64,000 bases of DNA, from contig CAWFGU010000024.1 in assembly GCA_963815505.1 (NCBI GenBank), positions 1-64,000 on the forward strand. The letters are read 5' to 3'. Shown one piece after another: positions 1 to 8,085 of this stretch (position 1 is its first letter; each line of letters begins with the position of its first letter). The position numbers and the translations under genes were made by a program. Below the pieces are notes generated by a model, which saw only the letters and a list, made by a program, of their open reading frames with translations, made no database searches and was not told the origin of the DNA. The stretch comes from CAXBBB01 sp963815505 (GTDB lineage: Bacteria; Bacteroidota; Rhodothermia; Rhodothermales; BA12).

Positions 1-6
1 TATAGG

Positions 7-747
7 TCAGCCGCCGATGGCGGCGCTCAGTCCGAACACGAATCCTCTGAGGTTCCAGTCGTAGCCCGCCCGCCCGTCGAGCAAGAGTCCGATCGGACCG
101 CCGGACGGATTGCGCAGGCGCAGCGTCATCCGAACGCCCGCATCGTGAGACGAGCGCGACTCCAACTGCGGCGTGTACGATTCGCTGGGATAGTCGAACC
201 CGTATGTGTCTACCCGCCGTCGCACGTATGTACCGGCGGCGAGCGTCGCCGTCTGGTTCGCGACGGGCAGATAGGTGAGGTAGCCCGCCCACATCTTCGG
301 TGCCGAGAGCGCTCCGGTGACGGCCAGGCGCTCGACCGGCCACCACGTCACGTCGACGCCCGCCACGCCCACCCCCAGCGTGGCCGAAAGCGCCACATTG
401 GATTCCTCCGTCGATGTGGCGTACCCCCCGACGCCCAGCACGCTCAGATACGAGCCTCGGTAAGGCTGCGGGTCGCACACCCCCGGGGGAGCCTCGTCTG
501 GTGACCGCGAGCAGGGCGACCTCGCCACGACAATTTCCCCGGTACCAGAAAGCGCCTGCCCGGAAGCCACCAATCCTGCCCTCGCACCCGACTGAGTCGA
601 ACCGATGAACGGTTCGGACGCCAGTACGCTCATCGGTGTGTGGCTGACGCAGCCGGTCAGCCCAAACGAAAGTGCGGCGAGTGCGAAGGCGAGCGGGCAT
701 ATCAAGACAGCAAGGGGCAAGGATTTGGGGACGAGCGAAAGGATCAC
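7..747 (-). CDS. Putative outer-membrane lipoprotein, tandem paralogue A
   Basis: Encodes about 246 aa. A hydrophobic signal segment ends in the lipobox LTGC, so the protein is probably an exported lipoprotein. I chose the GTG at 747 because the signal peptide starts there and the GTG overlaps the TGA of the upstream gene (GTGA), which suggests translational coupling. A longer frame upstream to 936 only covers the neighbour. The mature N-terminus CVSHTPMS is nearly identical to that of the next gene. The C-terminus keeps the same GLLLDG...Y pattern, so the two are diverged duplicates. The mature part has alternating hydrophobic residues, as in a small beta-barrel or beta-sandwich. I do not recognise a named family; function unknown. 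Confidence 0.72.
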   Translation of the reverse strand: MILSLVPKSLPLAVLICPLAFALAALSFGLTGCVSHTPMSVLASEPFIGSTQSGARAGLVASGQALSGTGEIVVARSPCSRSPDEAPPGVCDPQPYRGSYLSVLGVGGYATSTEESNVALSATLGVGVAGVDVTWWPVERLAVTGALSAPKMWAGYLTYLPVANQTATLAAGTYVRRRVDTYGFDYPSESYTPQLESRSSHDAGVRMTLRLRNPSGGPIGLLLDGRAGYDWNLRGFVFGLSAAIGG

Positions 748-1475
748 CTGCTGGCACCGATCCCGATGCTCAGAACGGGGCCGCCGAAGTCGACATCGTA
801 GGCGACCGCACCGTCGAGCAGCAGGCCTCCTCGGCGTCCGTTGCGCGCGTGCGACATTCCCATCACGCGTAGCCCGATTCGCGTGGAAGGTTTGGACTCG
901 GTATTGTCGCACCAGACCGTGCTCGGAGGCACGCAATAACCCTCGTACTGGTACATGCGCAACGTCCGCTGCACGTACGGGCCGACGAGGATGGTGCGGT
1001 TCGGCGTGTTATGGACGGAGGAGAGCACGTAGGCGGCGACGGTCTGAGGATACGTGTATGCTCCCGTCAGCGTGACCCCGCGAGCGAGCCGCATCGTAAC
1101 GTCGATGCCGCCGAGAAACGGCAATCCGGCAGCCAGCGAACCGGCCACGTCCGAGTCTCCGAACGTCAGATGGCCAGCCCCACCAACCTCGGGAAGTCGG
1201 CTCCCGAAGAACTGACGTTCGACTGTTCCATCCGGACACGGTTCGCCTATCTCACACGACGCGAGAGCGGCAGCCGAAGCGGGATTGTCTGTCAGCGGGC
1301 GTGAGTAGGTAGCCGAGATCGCCGTGCCGATCTGTGGCTTCGCGCCCAGAGCGTGGCGATGCAGGGCTAGGGCGCTCATCGGCGTGTGGCTGACGCATCC
1401 GGCCAGCCCGAGCGACAAGGTCGCGAGTATCAGCACGAAGCAGCGTGTCCAGGTGGTCGAGCGAATAGAAGGCAT
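744..1475 (-). CDS. Putative outer-membrane lipoprotein, tandem paralogue B
   Basis: Encodes 243 aa with a basic N-terminus, a hydrophobic stretch and the lipobox LAGC, followed by CVSHTPMSALA. This is the first gene of a two-gene unit; its stop overlaps the GTG start of the downstream paralogue by four bases. The C-terminal part (GGLLLDG, then alternating beta-type residues ending in IGIGASR) matches the layout of its partner, so gene duplication is the simplest origin. It is transcribed divergently from nrdJ across a 356-bp gap. No enzymatic motif is visible. It may be a small beta-barrel or surface lipoprotein, but the role is not assignable. Confidence 0.75.
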   Translation of the reverse strand: MPSIRSTTWTRCFVLILATLSLGLAGCVSHTPMSALALHRHALGAKPQIGTAISATYSRPLTDNPASAAALASCEIGEPCPDGTVERQFFGSRLPEVGGAGHLTFGDSDVAGSLAAGLPFLGGIDVTMRLARGVTLTGAYTYPQTVAAYVLSSVHNTPNRTILVGPYVQRTLRMYQYEGYCVPPSTVWCDNTESKPSTRIGLRVMGMSHARNGRRGGLLLDGAVAYDVDFGGPVLSIGIGASR

Positions 1476-1831
1476 GCGTCAGTATAAATACCGATGTCCG
1501 CTATCTCTGCACACCTGTGGATAACCCTCCGCGCAAGGCAAGGGTGGCGCGCGACTACATGTGCAAATGTTCGGCCCCCACTTGTGATTAACGGATATTC
1601 GGCGGCATCGAAAGTTATCCAAGAGCCACTCAGAGACGGTCGGCTTGATGTCCGTTTTGCCCGAGACCCTTTCCAGGCGTTGCGCGCACATGTTGAAAAG
1701 CCAATTTGCGAGGCGTCCGGCTTCTGTCTTTCTTGGATACCCGAGCGCCTGTCCCACTGTGACCCCGCCGTCACGCAGGTTCAGCTGCTCTGCGCTCGGA
1801 AACTGCCGCACGTCACATCACCCCGCACCCC
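1476..1831. other. Divergent intergenic region upstream of nrdJ
   Basis: 356 bp between the lipoprotein pair (minus strand) and nrdJ (plus strand). I see no gene of normal codon use. It holds one perfect and two partial DnaA-box-like sequences (listed separately). I found no convincing NrdR box and no cobalamin-riboswitch-like fold. Confidence 0.6.
1516..1624. promoter_or_regulatory. Cluster of DnaA-box-like sites before nrdJ
   Basis: TGTGGATAA at 1516-1524 is the exact reverse complement of the consensus DnaA box TTATCCACA. TGTGATTAA (1583-1591) and TTATCCAAG (1615-1623) each match at 7 of 9 positions. In E. coli nrdAB is controlled by DnaA, so regulation of this reductase gene by DnaA is a plausible inference. 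The sites could also be chance. Confidence 0.35.
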
Positions 1832-4800
1832 ATGGCCCTCTCCTCCAACCGCCTCGCCAAAGGCCTCACCATCGACCGCGTCTTCTCGACCCAAGGTCAG
1901 GACCCGTTCGACTCGGTCACGTGGGAGACGCGTGACGCCGCCATCCGCAACCCGCAGGGCGAGGCCGTCTTTGAGCAGAAAGGTGTCGAGTTCCCCAGCG
2001 ATTGGAGCCTGCTCGCTACCAACGTCGTCTCGTCGAAGTACTTCTACGGCGACGTAGACCGCAACGGGGTCGATCCCGCCGACGACGGGCGCGAGCGCAG
2101 CCTACGCCAGCTCGTCCACCGCGTCACACGCACGATCACCGACTGGGGCCACGAAAAAGGCTACTTCGCCAGCAAGGCCGACGCCGACGCGTTCTACGAC
2201 GAGCTCACGTGGCTCTGCACCAACCAGTACGGCGCGTTCAACAGCCCGGTCTGGTTCAACGTCGGCCTGCACCACCTCTATGGCGTCCGCGATACCGGCG
2301 GCAAGACGATCAGCGGATGGAGCGACCAGGAGGGCAAGGTCGTGGACGTGGATCCGTACGAGCGGCCCCAGGCGAGTGCGTGCTTCATCATCTCGGTCCA
2401 AGACTCGATCGACGACATCTGGAAGCTGATGGGCGAGAGCGCCAGACTGTTCAAGTATGGAAGCGGCGTCGGCGCGGACTGGTCCAAGCTGCGCAGCTCG
2501 CACGAGAAGCTGAGCGGCGGCGGCATCCCCAGCGGTCCGGTCAGCTTCATGCGCGTGCAGGACGCGACCGGCGGCACGATCAAGAGCGGCGGTAAGACGC
2601 GGCGCGCGGCCATCATGCAGACGTTGAAGTCGTGGCACCCGGACATCATGGAGTTCGTCGAGGCCAAGCAGGAGGAGGAGAAAAAGGCGTGGGCGCTGAT
2701 TGAGCAGGGCTACGACGGCAGCTTCAACGGCCCGGCGTATGGATCGGTCGCGTTTCAGAACGTGAACCAGAGCGTCCGCCTCGAGGACGCGCTGTTCGAG
2801 TCGGTCGAAGCCGGCACGCCCTATGCCTTGCGCGCCGTAACGGACGGATCGACCGTTCTGGAAGTCGACGGCCAGTCGATCCTGGACGGCATTGCCCAGG
2901 GCACGCACCTGTGCGGCGATCCGGGTGTGCAGTACGAGGACACGATCCAGAAGTGGCACACGTGCAAGAACAGCGGCGAGATCAACTCGTCGAATCCGTG
3001 CTCCGAATACATGTTCTTGGACGACTCGGCGTGCAACCTCGCCAGCCTCAACCTGCGCAAGTTCCAAAACGCCGACGGGACGGTCGACGTAGAGCGCTAC
3101 CGCGCCGCGGCTCGCATCTACATCACGGCGATGGAGATTCTGGTCGACTCGGCGGGTTATCCGTCGGCCAAAGTCGCCGCGAACAGCCACAAATACCGTC
3201 CGCTCGGATTGGGCTTCGCCAACTTGGGCGCTCTGCTGATGTCGATGGGACTGCCGTACGACAGCGAAGAAGGCCGCAGCGTTGCCGCCGCGCTGATGGC
3301 GATCGAGCACAGCGAGGCGTATGCGCGCTCGGCCGAGATCGCCGCGAACAAGAAGATCGGCCCGTTCCCCGGCTACAAGGGCAACGAGGAGCCGATGCTC
3401 GCCGTCATGCGCATGCACCGCGACGCCGTCGCTGACATCGGCGCGACATGCCCCGACTACCTGCGCACGGCCGCTCAGGAATCGGCGGATCGCATGGTCG
3501 ATCTAGGCGAGAAGCACGGCTACCGCAACGCTCAGGCAACCGTCCTGGCGCCGACCGGCACTATCGCCTTCATGATGGACTGCGACACGACCGGCATCGA
3601 GCCGGACATCGCGCTCGTCAAGTACAAGCTGCTCGCCGGAAAGGGCGAAGGCATGCTCAAAATCGTCAACCAGACGGTCCCCGAAGCGCTCGACGCGCTG
3701 GGCTACACCAAGGCCGACGCCGAGGCGATCCGCACGTTCATCGACGAGAACGACACCATCGAAGGCGCTCCGGGCCTCAAAGACGAGCACCTCGCCGTAT
3801 TCGACTGCGCGTTCAAGCCGTTCAACGGCACGCGCGCCATCGGCTACATGGGCCACATCAGCATGATGGCTGCCTGCCAGCCGTTCATCTCGGGCGCGAT
3901 CAGCAAGACGGTCAACCTGCCCGAATCGGCCACGCCGGGCGACATCGCCGAGGCGTACACCGAAGGCTGGAAGCAGGGCTTGAAAGCCGTCGCCATCTAC
4001 CGCGAGAACAGCAAGCGCAGCCAGCCGCTCTCGACCAAGGAAGGCGGCAACACCAAGAACAAGGACACCAGTGCCGCAGAGGTGGAGTCGAGCGGCGACG
4101 GCATGGCCCGCGAACTGCCGACGCTGTCGGACGAGACAGCCAAGGAAATCGCCGAGCGCATCGTCGAGAAGGTCGTCTTCAAGCCGATCCGCAAGCGCCT
4201 GCCCGACGAGCGCCCATCGGTCACGCACAAGTTCTCGATTGCCGGACACGAAGGCTACTTGCACATCGGTCTCTATCCGGAGACCAAGATGCCCGGAGAG
4301 ATCTTTATCACGATGGCCAAGCAGGGATCGACGATCTCGGGCCTGATGGACGCGTTTGCGACGAGCATTTCGCTGGCCTTGCAGTACGGCGTGCCGCTCG
4401 AGGACTTGGTCCAGAAGTTCAGCCACATGCGGTTCGAGCCGTCGGGCTTTACCAACAACAAGCAGATCCCGATCGCCAAGAGCCTGATGGACTACATCTT
4501 CCGCTACTTGGGAGGCAAGTTCTTGGGCAAGGAGGCCGAGCAGGAGGCAGCCGTAAACCCTACTGAGGCCGTTGCGCAGATCGTGCAGCGCAGCGGCCCA
4601 GCCGTCGACGAGGAGCAGGCCAATCTGTTCAGCCTGAACGCCGAGGCTACGCAGCCCGTCGAGCCGCTCGTCGGCGGCACGGTCGAGCAGTTCATGGCGC
4701 GCGAGCAGACCGCCGTAGCGACCTACCAGAATCAGGAGGACAGCCCGCCATGCTCCAACTGCGGCTCGATCACGGTCCGCAGCGGCGCGTGCTACGTCTG

Positions 4801-4834
4801 CACCGCCTGCGGCACGTCGTCCGGCTGCGGCTAA
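1832..4834 (+). CDS. nrdJ: Vitamin B12-dependent (class II) ribonucleotide reductase
   Basis: 1000 aa. It reduces ribonucleotides to deoxyribonucleotides using adenosylcobalamin to generate the thiyl radical, with no need for oxygen or a second subunit. Visible family features are the FNSPVWFN region, Cys184 in ASACFI, the active-site block SNPCSEY with Cys390 and Glu392, and the PTGTIAFMMDCDTTGIEPD block. The cysteine-rich tail (CSNC...CYVCTACG, about residues 974-995) is typical of long bacterial NrdJ and probably binds zinc or shuttles thiols. Full length and intact. The ATG at 1832 sits 356 bp from the divergent neighbour. Single-gene unit followed by a strong hairpin. Confidence 0.97.
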   Translation: MALSSNRLAKGLTIDRVFSTQGQDPFDSVTWETRDAAIRNPQGEAVFEQKGVEFPSDWSLLATNVVSSKYFYGDVDRNGVDPADDGRERSLRQLVHRVTRTITDWGHEKGYFASKADADAFYDELTWLCTNQYGAFNSPVWFNVGLHHLYGVRDTGGKTISGWSDQEGKVVDVDPYERPQASACFIISVQDSIDDIWKLMGESARLFKYGSGVGADWSKLRSSHEKLSGGGIPSGPVSFMRVQDATGGTIKSGGKTRRAAIMQTLKSWHPDIMEFVEAKQEEEKKAWALIEQGYDGSFNGPAYGSVAFQNVNQSVRLEDALFESVEAGTPYALRAVTDGSTVLEVDGQSILDGIAQGTHLCGDPGVQYEDTIQKWHTCKNSGEINSSNPCSEYMFLDDSACNLASLNLRKFQNADGTVDVERYRAAARIYITAMEILVDSAGYPSAKVAANSHKYRPLGLGFANLGALLMSMGLPYDSEEGRSVAAALMAIEHSEAYARSAEIAANKKIGPFPGYKGNEEPMLAVMRMHRDAVADIGATCPDYLRTAAQESADRMVDLGEKHGYRNAQATVLAPTGTIAFMMDCDTTGIEPDIALVKYKLLAGKGEGMLKIVNQTVPEALDALGYTKADAEAIRTFIDENDTIEGAPGLKDEHLAVFDCAFKPFNGTRAIGYMGHISMMAACQPFISGAISKTVNLPESATPGDIAEAYTEGWKQGLKAVAIYRENSKRSQPLSTKEGGNTKNKDTSAAEVESSGDGMARELPTLSDETAKEIAERIVEKVVFKPIRKRLPDERPSVTHKFSIAGHEGYLHIGLYPETKMPGEIFITMAKQGSTISGLMDAFATSISLALQYGVPLEDLVQKFSHMRFEPSGFTNNKQIPIAKSLMDYIFRYLGGKFLGKEAEQEAAVNPTEAVAQIVQRSGPAVDEEQANLFSLNAEATQPVEPLVGGTVEQFMAREQTAVATYQNQEDSPPCSNCGSITVRSGACYVCTACGTSSGCG

Positions 4835-4871
4835 TGCGAGGCTAACTCCACCCTTTTGCTAGTGATGTGGC

Positions 4872-4913
4872 AAAAAAGAGCGGCGCGCTCGGCTTCGGCC
4901 GGGCGCGCCGCTC
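4872..4913 (-). terminator. Rho-independent terminator
   Basis: An 11-bp stem (GAGCGGCGCGC at 4878-4888 pairs with 4903-4913) is flanked by AAAAAA at 4872-4877. Read on the minus strand, the hairpin is followed by TTTTTT, so it mainly ends the MerR-type gene. It may also stop nrdJ transcription from the other side. Confidence 0.8.
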
Positions 4914-4938
4914 GCTTCTCGGCAGGTCGCGAGATGTT

Positions 4939-5670
4939 CTACTTGGCCGATGCTACCATCGCTGATCCGTAGTAGGCGCCGAGTTCAGGCGAGATACCCC
5001 ACGCGCGGTACATCTCGTCGGGATTGTGTTGGACGGCATTGTCGAGCGATGAGCGAACGCCCGCATCGCCACCAGTGAACTGGCCGATCAGGGCCTGCGC
5101 TTCGGAAACGAGCGCTTGAACGTCTGCCGATGCTGGATTGTCGCCTGCCTGGCGATGAGCGTCGAAGCGCTCGAACAGGTCGGTCCACTGCTGCTGAACT
5201 GCGTGGATGTGTTCGTCGCCCATCTGCTTGCCCCGCTCTTCGAGTTGGGCCAGTTGTTCAGGCGTGTAGTGTTGGTCGATCATGGTGCTGAGAGTGATGA
5301 AGGTGAATACGTCCTCGTCCGCCACGCCGGGTACACGCAACCGCTCGGCGACGCGCTCGAGCCGGCGCAGTGACCGCTCGTCGGCTTCGATGCGCGCGCG
5401 CAAATGCGCCACGTGCCGGTCGATCAGATCCGTCGGATCGTCACGGTCCAGCGCTTCGGCGATGGCGGCGAGCGGCAAGCCTAGCGCGCGGAGCGACACG
5501 ATGCGCTGCAGTCGCATCACGTCGCGCGTGACGTAGAGTCGCTGCCCGGCATCTGACCGAAGGGCAGGCGTAAGCAGCCCGATGGCATCGTAGTGACGAA
5601 GCGCACGAACCGTGAGTCCGGTTTTGCTCGCGACGGCTCCAATGCGGTAGCGGTGGGGCGAGTTGGGCAT
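4939..5670 (-). CDS. MerR-family regulator with TipAS-like ligand domain
   Basis: About 243 aa from the ATG at 5670 (MPNSPHRYRIG); frames extending to 5730 run through the promoter. Residues 8-75 form the MerR winged helix with RIGAVASKTGLTVRALRHYD, then a coiled-coil dimer helix. The C-terminal half (WTDLFERFDAHRQAG, HNPDEMYRAWGISPELGAYYGSAM) matches the TipAS antibiotic-binding domain. Such proteins bind drugs or peptides and activate promoters with long spacers by twisting the DNA. An imperfect dyad lies just upstream, which fits autoregulation. Orphan gene; its target beyond itself is not evident. Confidence 0.9.
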   Translation of the reverse strand: MPNSPHRYRIGAVASKTGLTVRALRHYDAIGLLTPALRSDAGQRLYVTRDVMRLQRIVSLRALGLPLAAIAEALDRDDPTDLIDRHVAHLRARIEADERSLRRLERVAERLRVPGVADEDVFTFITLSTMIDQHYTPEQLAQLEERGKQMGDEHIHAVQQQWTDLFERFDAHRQAGDNPASADVQALVSEAQALIGQFTGGDAGVRSSLDNAVQHNPDEMYRAWGISPELGAYYGSAMVASAK

Positions 5671-5702
5671 GGCGTTCGGAGGATGAGTCGTAACGGTACG
5701 AC

Positions 5703-5720
5703 CCTGACGCAGCGTGAAGG
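5703..5720 (-). promoter_or_regulatory. Candidate MerR-type operator
   Basis: On the minus strand an imperfect dyad CCTTCACGC-T-GCGTCAGG lies 33 bp before the regulator start, between a TTGCCC -35-like and a TACCGT -10-like hexamer about 20 bp apart. A dyad inside an overlong spacer is the classic MerR arrangement. Confidence 0.4.
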
Positions 5721-5846
5721 GCAAGCACAACCCCTAACATTTGCCCAAACTTCTCATAGGGACTGTCCGTGCTGAACCGCACTGTTAGGTCCAACCGGTA
5801 CGAGTTCACGATCCAACCGTTTGCGCCATGTCCGCTGCTCGTCATG

Positions 5847-6119
5847 CTGCCCAACCCGATCCTGACCGTCGAGGTCGCCCCGCCATCGACGGTCGATGAG
5901 GACCGGACGGCCGAGTTGAGGGCATGCACAATCATGGAGAGCGTGCACCCCTACTGGCTGTTCGAGCCCGATCGCGCCTTCGTCACGCTCTACGAGCGCT
6001 GCGACGAGTCGTCGTCGATCCGCACGCTGACAGGTCTCGACGCCGCAATCGAATCGTCTCTATTCGAAGCGCCGTTCTCGCTCTCCGACCTCTACGTGCC
6101 GCCGGGCGACGAACTCTGA
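5847..6119 (+). CDS. Small hypothetical protein
   Basis: 90 aa from the ATG at 5847; a GTG at 5769 would give 116 aa, but its first codons have poor GC3. From 5847 on the codons have the strong third-position G/C bias of real genes here. The sequence is acidic (ending SDLYVPPGDEL) with no signal peptide or membrane segment. It is convergent with ruvB, with only three bases between the stop codons. I do not recognise the family. Confidence 0.5.
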   Translation: MPNPILTVEVAPPSTVDEDRTAELRACTIMESVHPYWLFEPDRAFVTLYERCDESSSIRTLTGLDAAIESSLFEAPFSLSDLYVPPGDEL

Positions 6120-6122
6120 CGG

Positions 6123-7163
6123 CTACTCTTCTTTGTCGAGATTGAAAAAGTCGGCCTGCTTGGCGGGAGGTGTCAGACCGAAGTGATCGTAGGCATGCAG
6201 CGTGGCGATGCGGCCGCGCGGCGTGCGTTCGATGTAGCCTTCCTGGATCAGATACGGCTCGTACACCTCTTCGATGGTGCCGCTGTCCTCGCCGACGCTG
6301 ACGGCGATGTTGCCTAGTCCGGTCGGTCCGCCGCCGAACTTTTCGATGAGCGTCATCAGGATGCGCGTGTCCATGTCGTCCAAGCCCTGCTCGTCTACGT
6401 CGAGCATGTTGAGCGCGTGATCGGCGACGGCGCGGTTGATCGTTCCGTCGCCTTTGACCTGGGCGAAGTCGCGCGTTCGGCGGAGCAGTCGGTTGGCGAT
6501 GCGCGGCGTGCCTCGGCTGCGGCGCGCGATCTCGTAGGCCCCGTCGCTGTCGATCTCGATCTTCATCAGCCCCGCCGAGCGCTCGACGATCTGCTGCAAG
6601 AGGTCGGCGGTGTAGTAGTCGTATCGAAAGTCGATGCCGAAGCGAGCGCGCATCGGGGCTGTGAGCAGGCCCTTGCGCGTCGTCGCGCCGACGAGGGTGA
6701 ACGGCGGAAGCTGCAGTTGAACACTCCGCGCATTGGGACCGCTGTCGATCATGATGTCGATCTTGTAGTCCTCCATCGCCGAGTACAGATACTCCTCGAC
6801 GACGCTGGGCATCCGGTGGATCTCGTCGATGAACAGCACGTCGCCCTCGTTGAGGTTGGTCAGCAGGCCCGCGATCGTGGCGGGCTTATCCAAGACCGGA
6901 CCGGACGTCGACCGCACCTCGGCGCCCATCTCTTCGGCGATAATCAGGCTCAGCGTCGTTTTGCCCAGTCCCGGCGGACCAGCGAGCAGGACGTGGTCGA
7001 GCACTTCGCCGCGCTGCAGCGCCGCTGTGATGAAGACGGTCAGGTTGTCCTTGATCTTCTGCTGACCGACGAACTCGGACAGGCGCGACGGACGCAGAGC
7101 TTTGTCGAAGTCCTCTTCGGCAGCGGTACCGGTCGAGGCGGTGAGATCGGGGCGAGCAGACAT
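6123..7163 (-). CDS. ruvB: Holliday junction branch migration helicase RuvB
   Basis: 346 aa AAA+ ATPase that, with RuvA, drives branch migration of Holliday junctions. Walker A GPPGLGKTT, Walker B FIDEIHR, sensor-1 GATTRKG and the C-terminal winged helix (TPRGRIATLHAYDHFG) are all present. The start ATG at 7163 (MSARPDLTAS) gives the usual length; the frame upstream of it is not RuvB-like. ruvA and ruvC are not in this window, so the gene is separated from its partners, as in many Bacteroidota. Intact. Confidence 0.97.
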   Translation of the reverse strand: MSARPDLTASTGTAAEEDFDKALRPSRLSEFVGQQKIKDNLTVFITAALQRGEVLDHVLLAGPPGLGKTTLSLIIAEEMGAEVRSTSGPVLDKPATIAGLLTNLNEGDVLFIDEIHRMPSVVEEYLYSAMEDYKIDIMIDSGPNARSVQLQLPPFTLVGATTRKGLLTAPMRARFGIDFRYDYYTADLLQQIVERSAGLMKIEIDSDGAYEIARRSRGTPRIANRLLRRTRDFAQVKGDGTINRAVADHALNMLDVDEQGLDDMDTRILMTLIEKFGGGPTGLGNIAVSVGEDSGTIEEVYEPYLIQEGYIERTPRGRIATLHAYDHFGLTPPAKQADFFNLDKEE

Positions 7164-7395
7164 GGCGAGAGGGTAAAGTCGAAATCGGAAACGCGCAGGG
7201 CGTCGGACGCTCCGGCGTGCGCTTTCGGAGAATCCGGCGAGACAAATGCGTAAGCGCGCCATTAAAATCGGCGTGGGCAGTGACGGCGTTCTGTCATACA
7301 AATCAGTGCTCCTATCTCCAATAAAAATAGATGCGTTCAGTACTGCAAAGTGATTCGGCAAAACAGGGCTCGGGTGGAGCATCGTGGGAAAAGCG

Positions 7396-7424
7396 TTGAC
7401 AGGCGTACTTCGGTAGCGTACTCT
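7396..7424 (+). promoter_or_regulatory. Sigma-70-like promoter
   Basis: TTGACA (7396-7401), a 17-bp spacer and TACTCT (7419-7424), placed 21 bp before the ATG of the DUF3109 gene. It matches the housekeeping-sigma consensus well at -35 and moderately at -10. Confidence 0.45.
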
Positions 7425-7445
7425 TAGGCACATCTTTTGCCTCCT

Positions 7446-8040
7446 ATGTTCGCTGTCGACCACGTTCTCGTCTCCGACGATCTTCTCGATGCCCCGTTCG
7501 CCTGCAACCTCGCGGCGTGCCACGGCGGCTGCTGCGTGCAGGGCGAGGCCGGAGCGCCCCTCGTCGAGAGCGAACTGGCCGGACTCGAGGCCGTCGTCCC
7601 TACCGTGGAGCACCTGCTGACGCCCGAAGCGCGCCACGCCATCGCCACGCGCGGTCCGTGGGAAGAGTCGAAGTGGGGAAGCCTGAACACGACGTGCGTC
7701 GAAGGCGGACCGTGCGTGTTCGTCGACTTCGAGGGACCGGTCGCCAAGTGCGCCATCGAACGCGCGTATCGGACGGGCAAGACCGACGTGCACAAGCCGC
7801 AAAGCTGCCACCTCTACCCGATCCGCGTCGAGCAGTACGACGAGATGGAGGTGCTCAACTACGAGAAGATCCCGCTGTGCAGCGGCGGCGTGGCGCACGG
7901 AAAGCGTCTGTCGATCCAACTCGCCGACTTCCTCGAGGAGCCGCTCACGCGCCGCTACGGAGCCGACTGGTACGGTCCGCTTCAAAACTGCCGTCGACGA
8001 GCGCCGCCGCGACTTCGGCATCGACTTGAACCAGAACTAA
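7446..8040 (+). CDS. DUF3109 (YkgJ-like) cysteine-cluster protein, one frameshift
   Basis: About 197 aa from the ATG at 7446. The N-terminal block CNLAACHGGCCVQGEAGAPL and later conserved cysteines (TTCVEGGPC, KPQSCHLYPIR, PLCSGG) match the DUF3109 family of probable Zn/Fe-cluster proteins of unknown function. After DWYGP the frame is lost near 7977-7982; dropping one base restores FKTAVDERRRDFGIDLNQN and the stop at 8038-8040. As read, the frame would run on to 8831 through rpoN with non-coding character. One extra base from sequencing is the likely cause. It lies directly upstream of rpoN on the same strand. Confidence 0.82.
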
Positions 8041-8085
8041 GACCTACCCGCGCGGCTCGCCTGGCCGCTCATCGACCCCATCGCC

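Noticed and set aside
1516..1624. Replication origin
   Set aside because: Only one perfect DnaA box, no AT-rich unwinding element, and no dnaA, dnaN or other origin genes nearby.
2102..3418. Long antisense open frames such as 438 aa opposite nrdJ, and others opposite rpoN, metH and the polysaccharide cassette
   Set aside because: They mirror strongly GC3-biased genes and have Arg/Ala/Gly-rich, motif-free translations; these are shadows.
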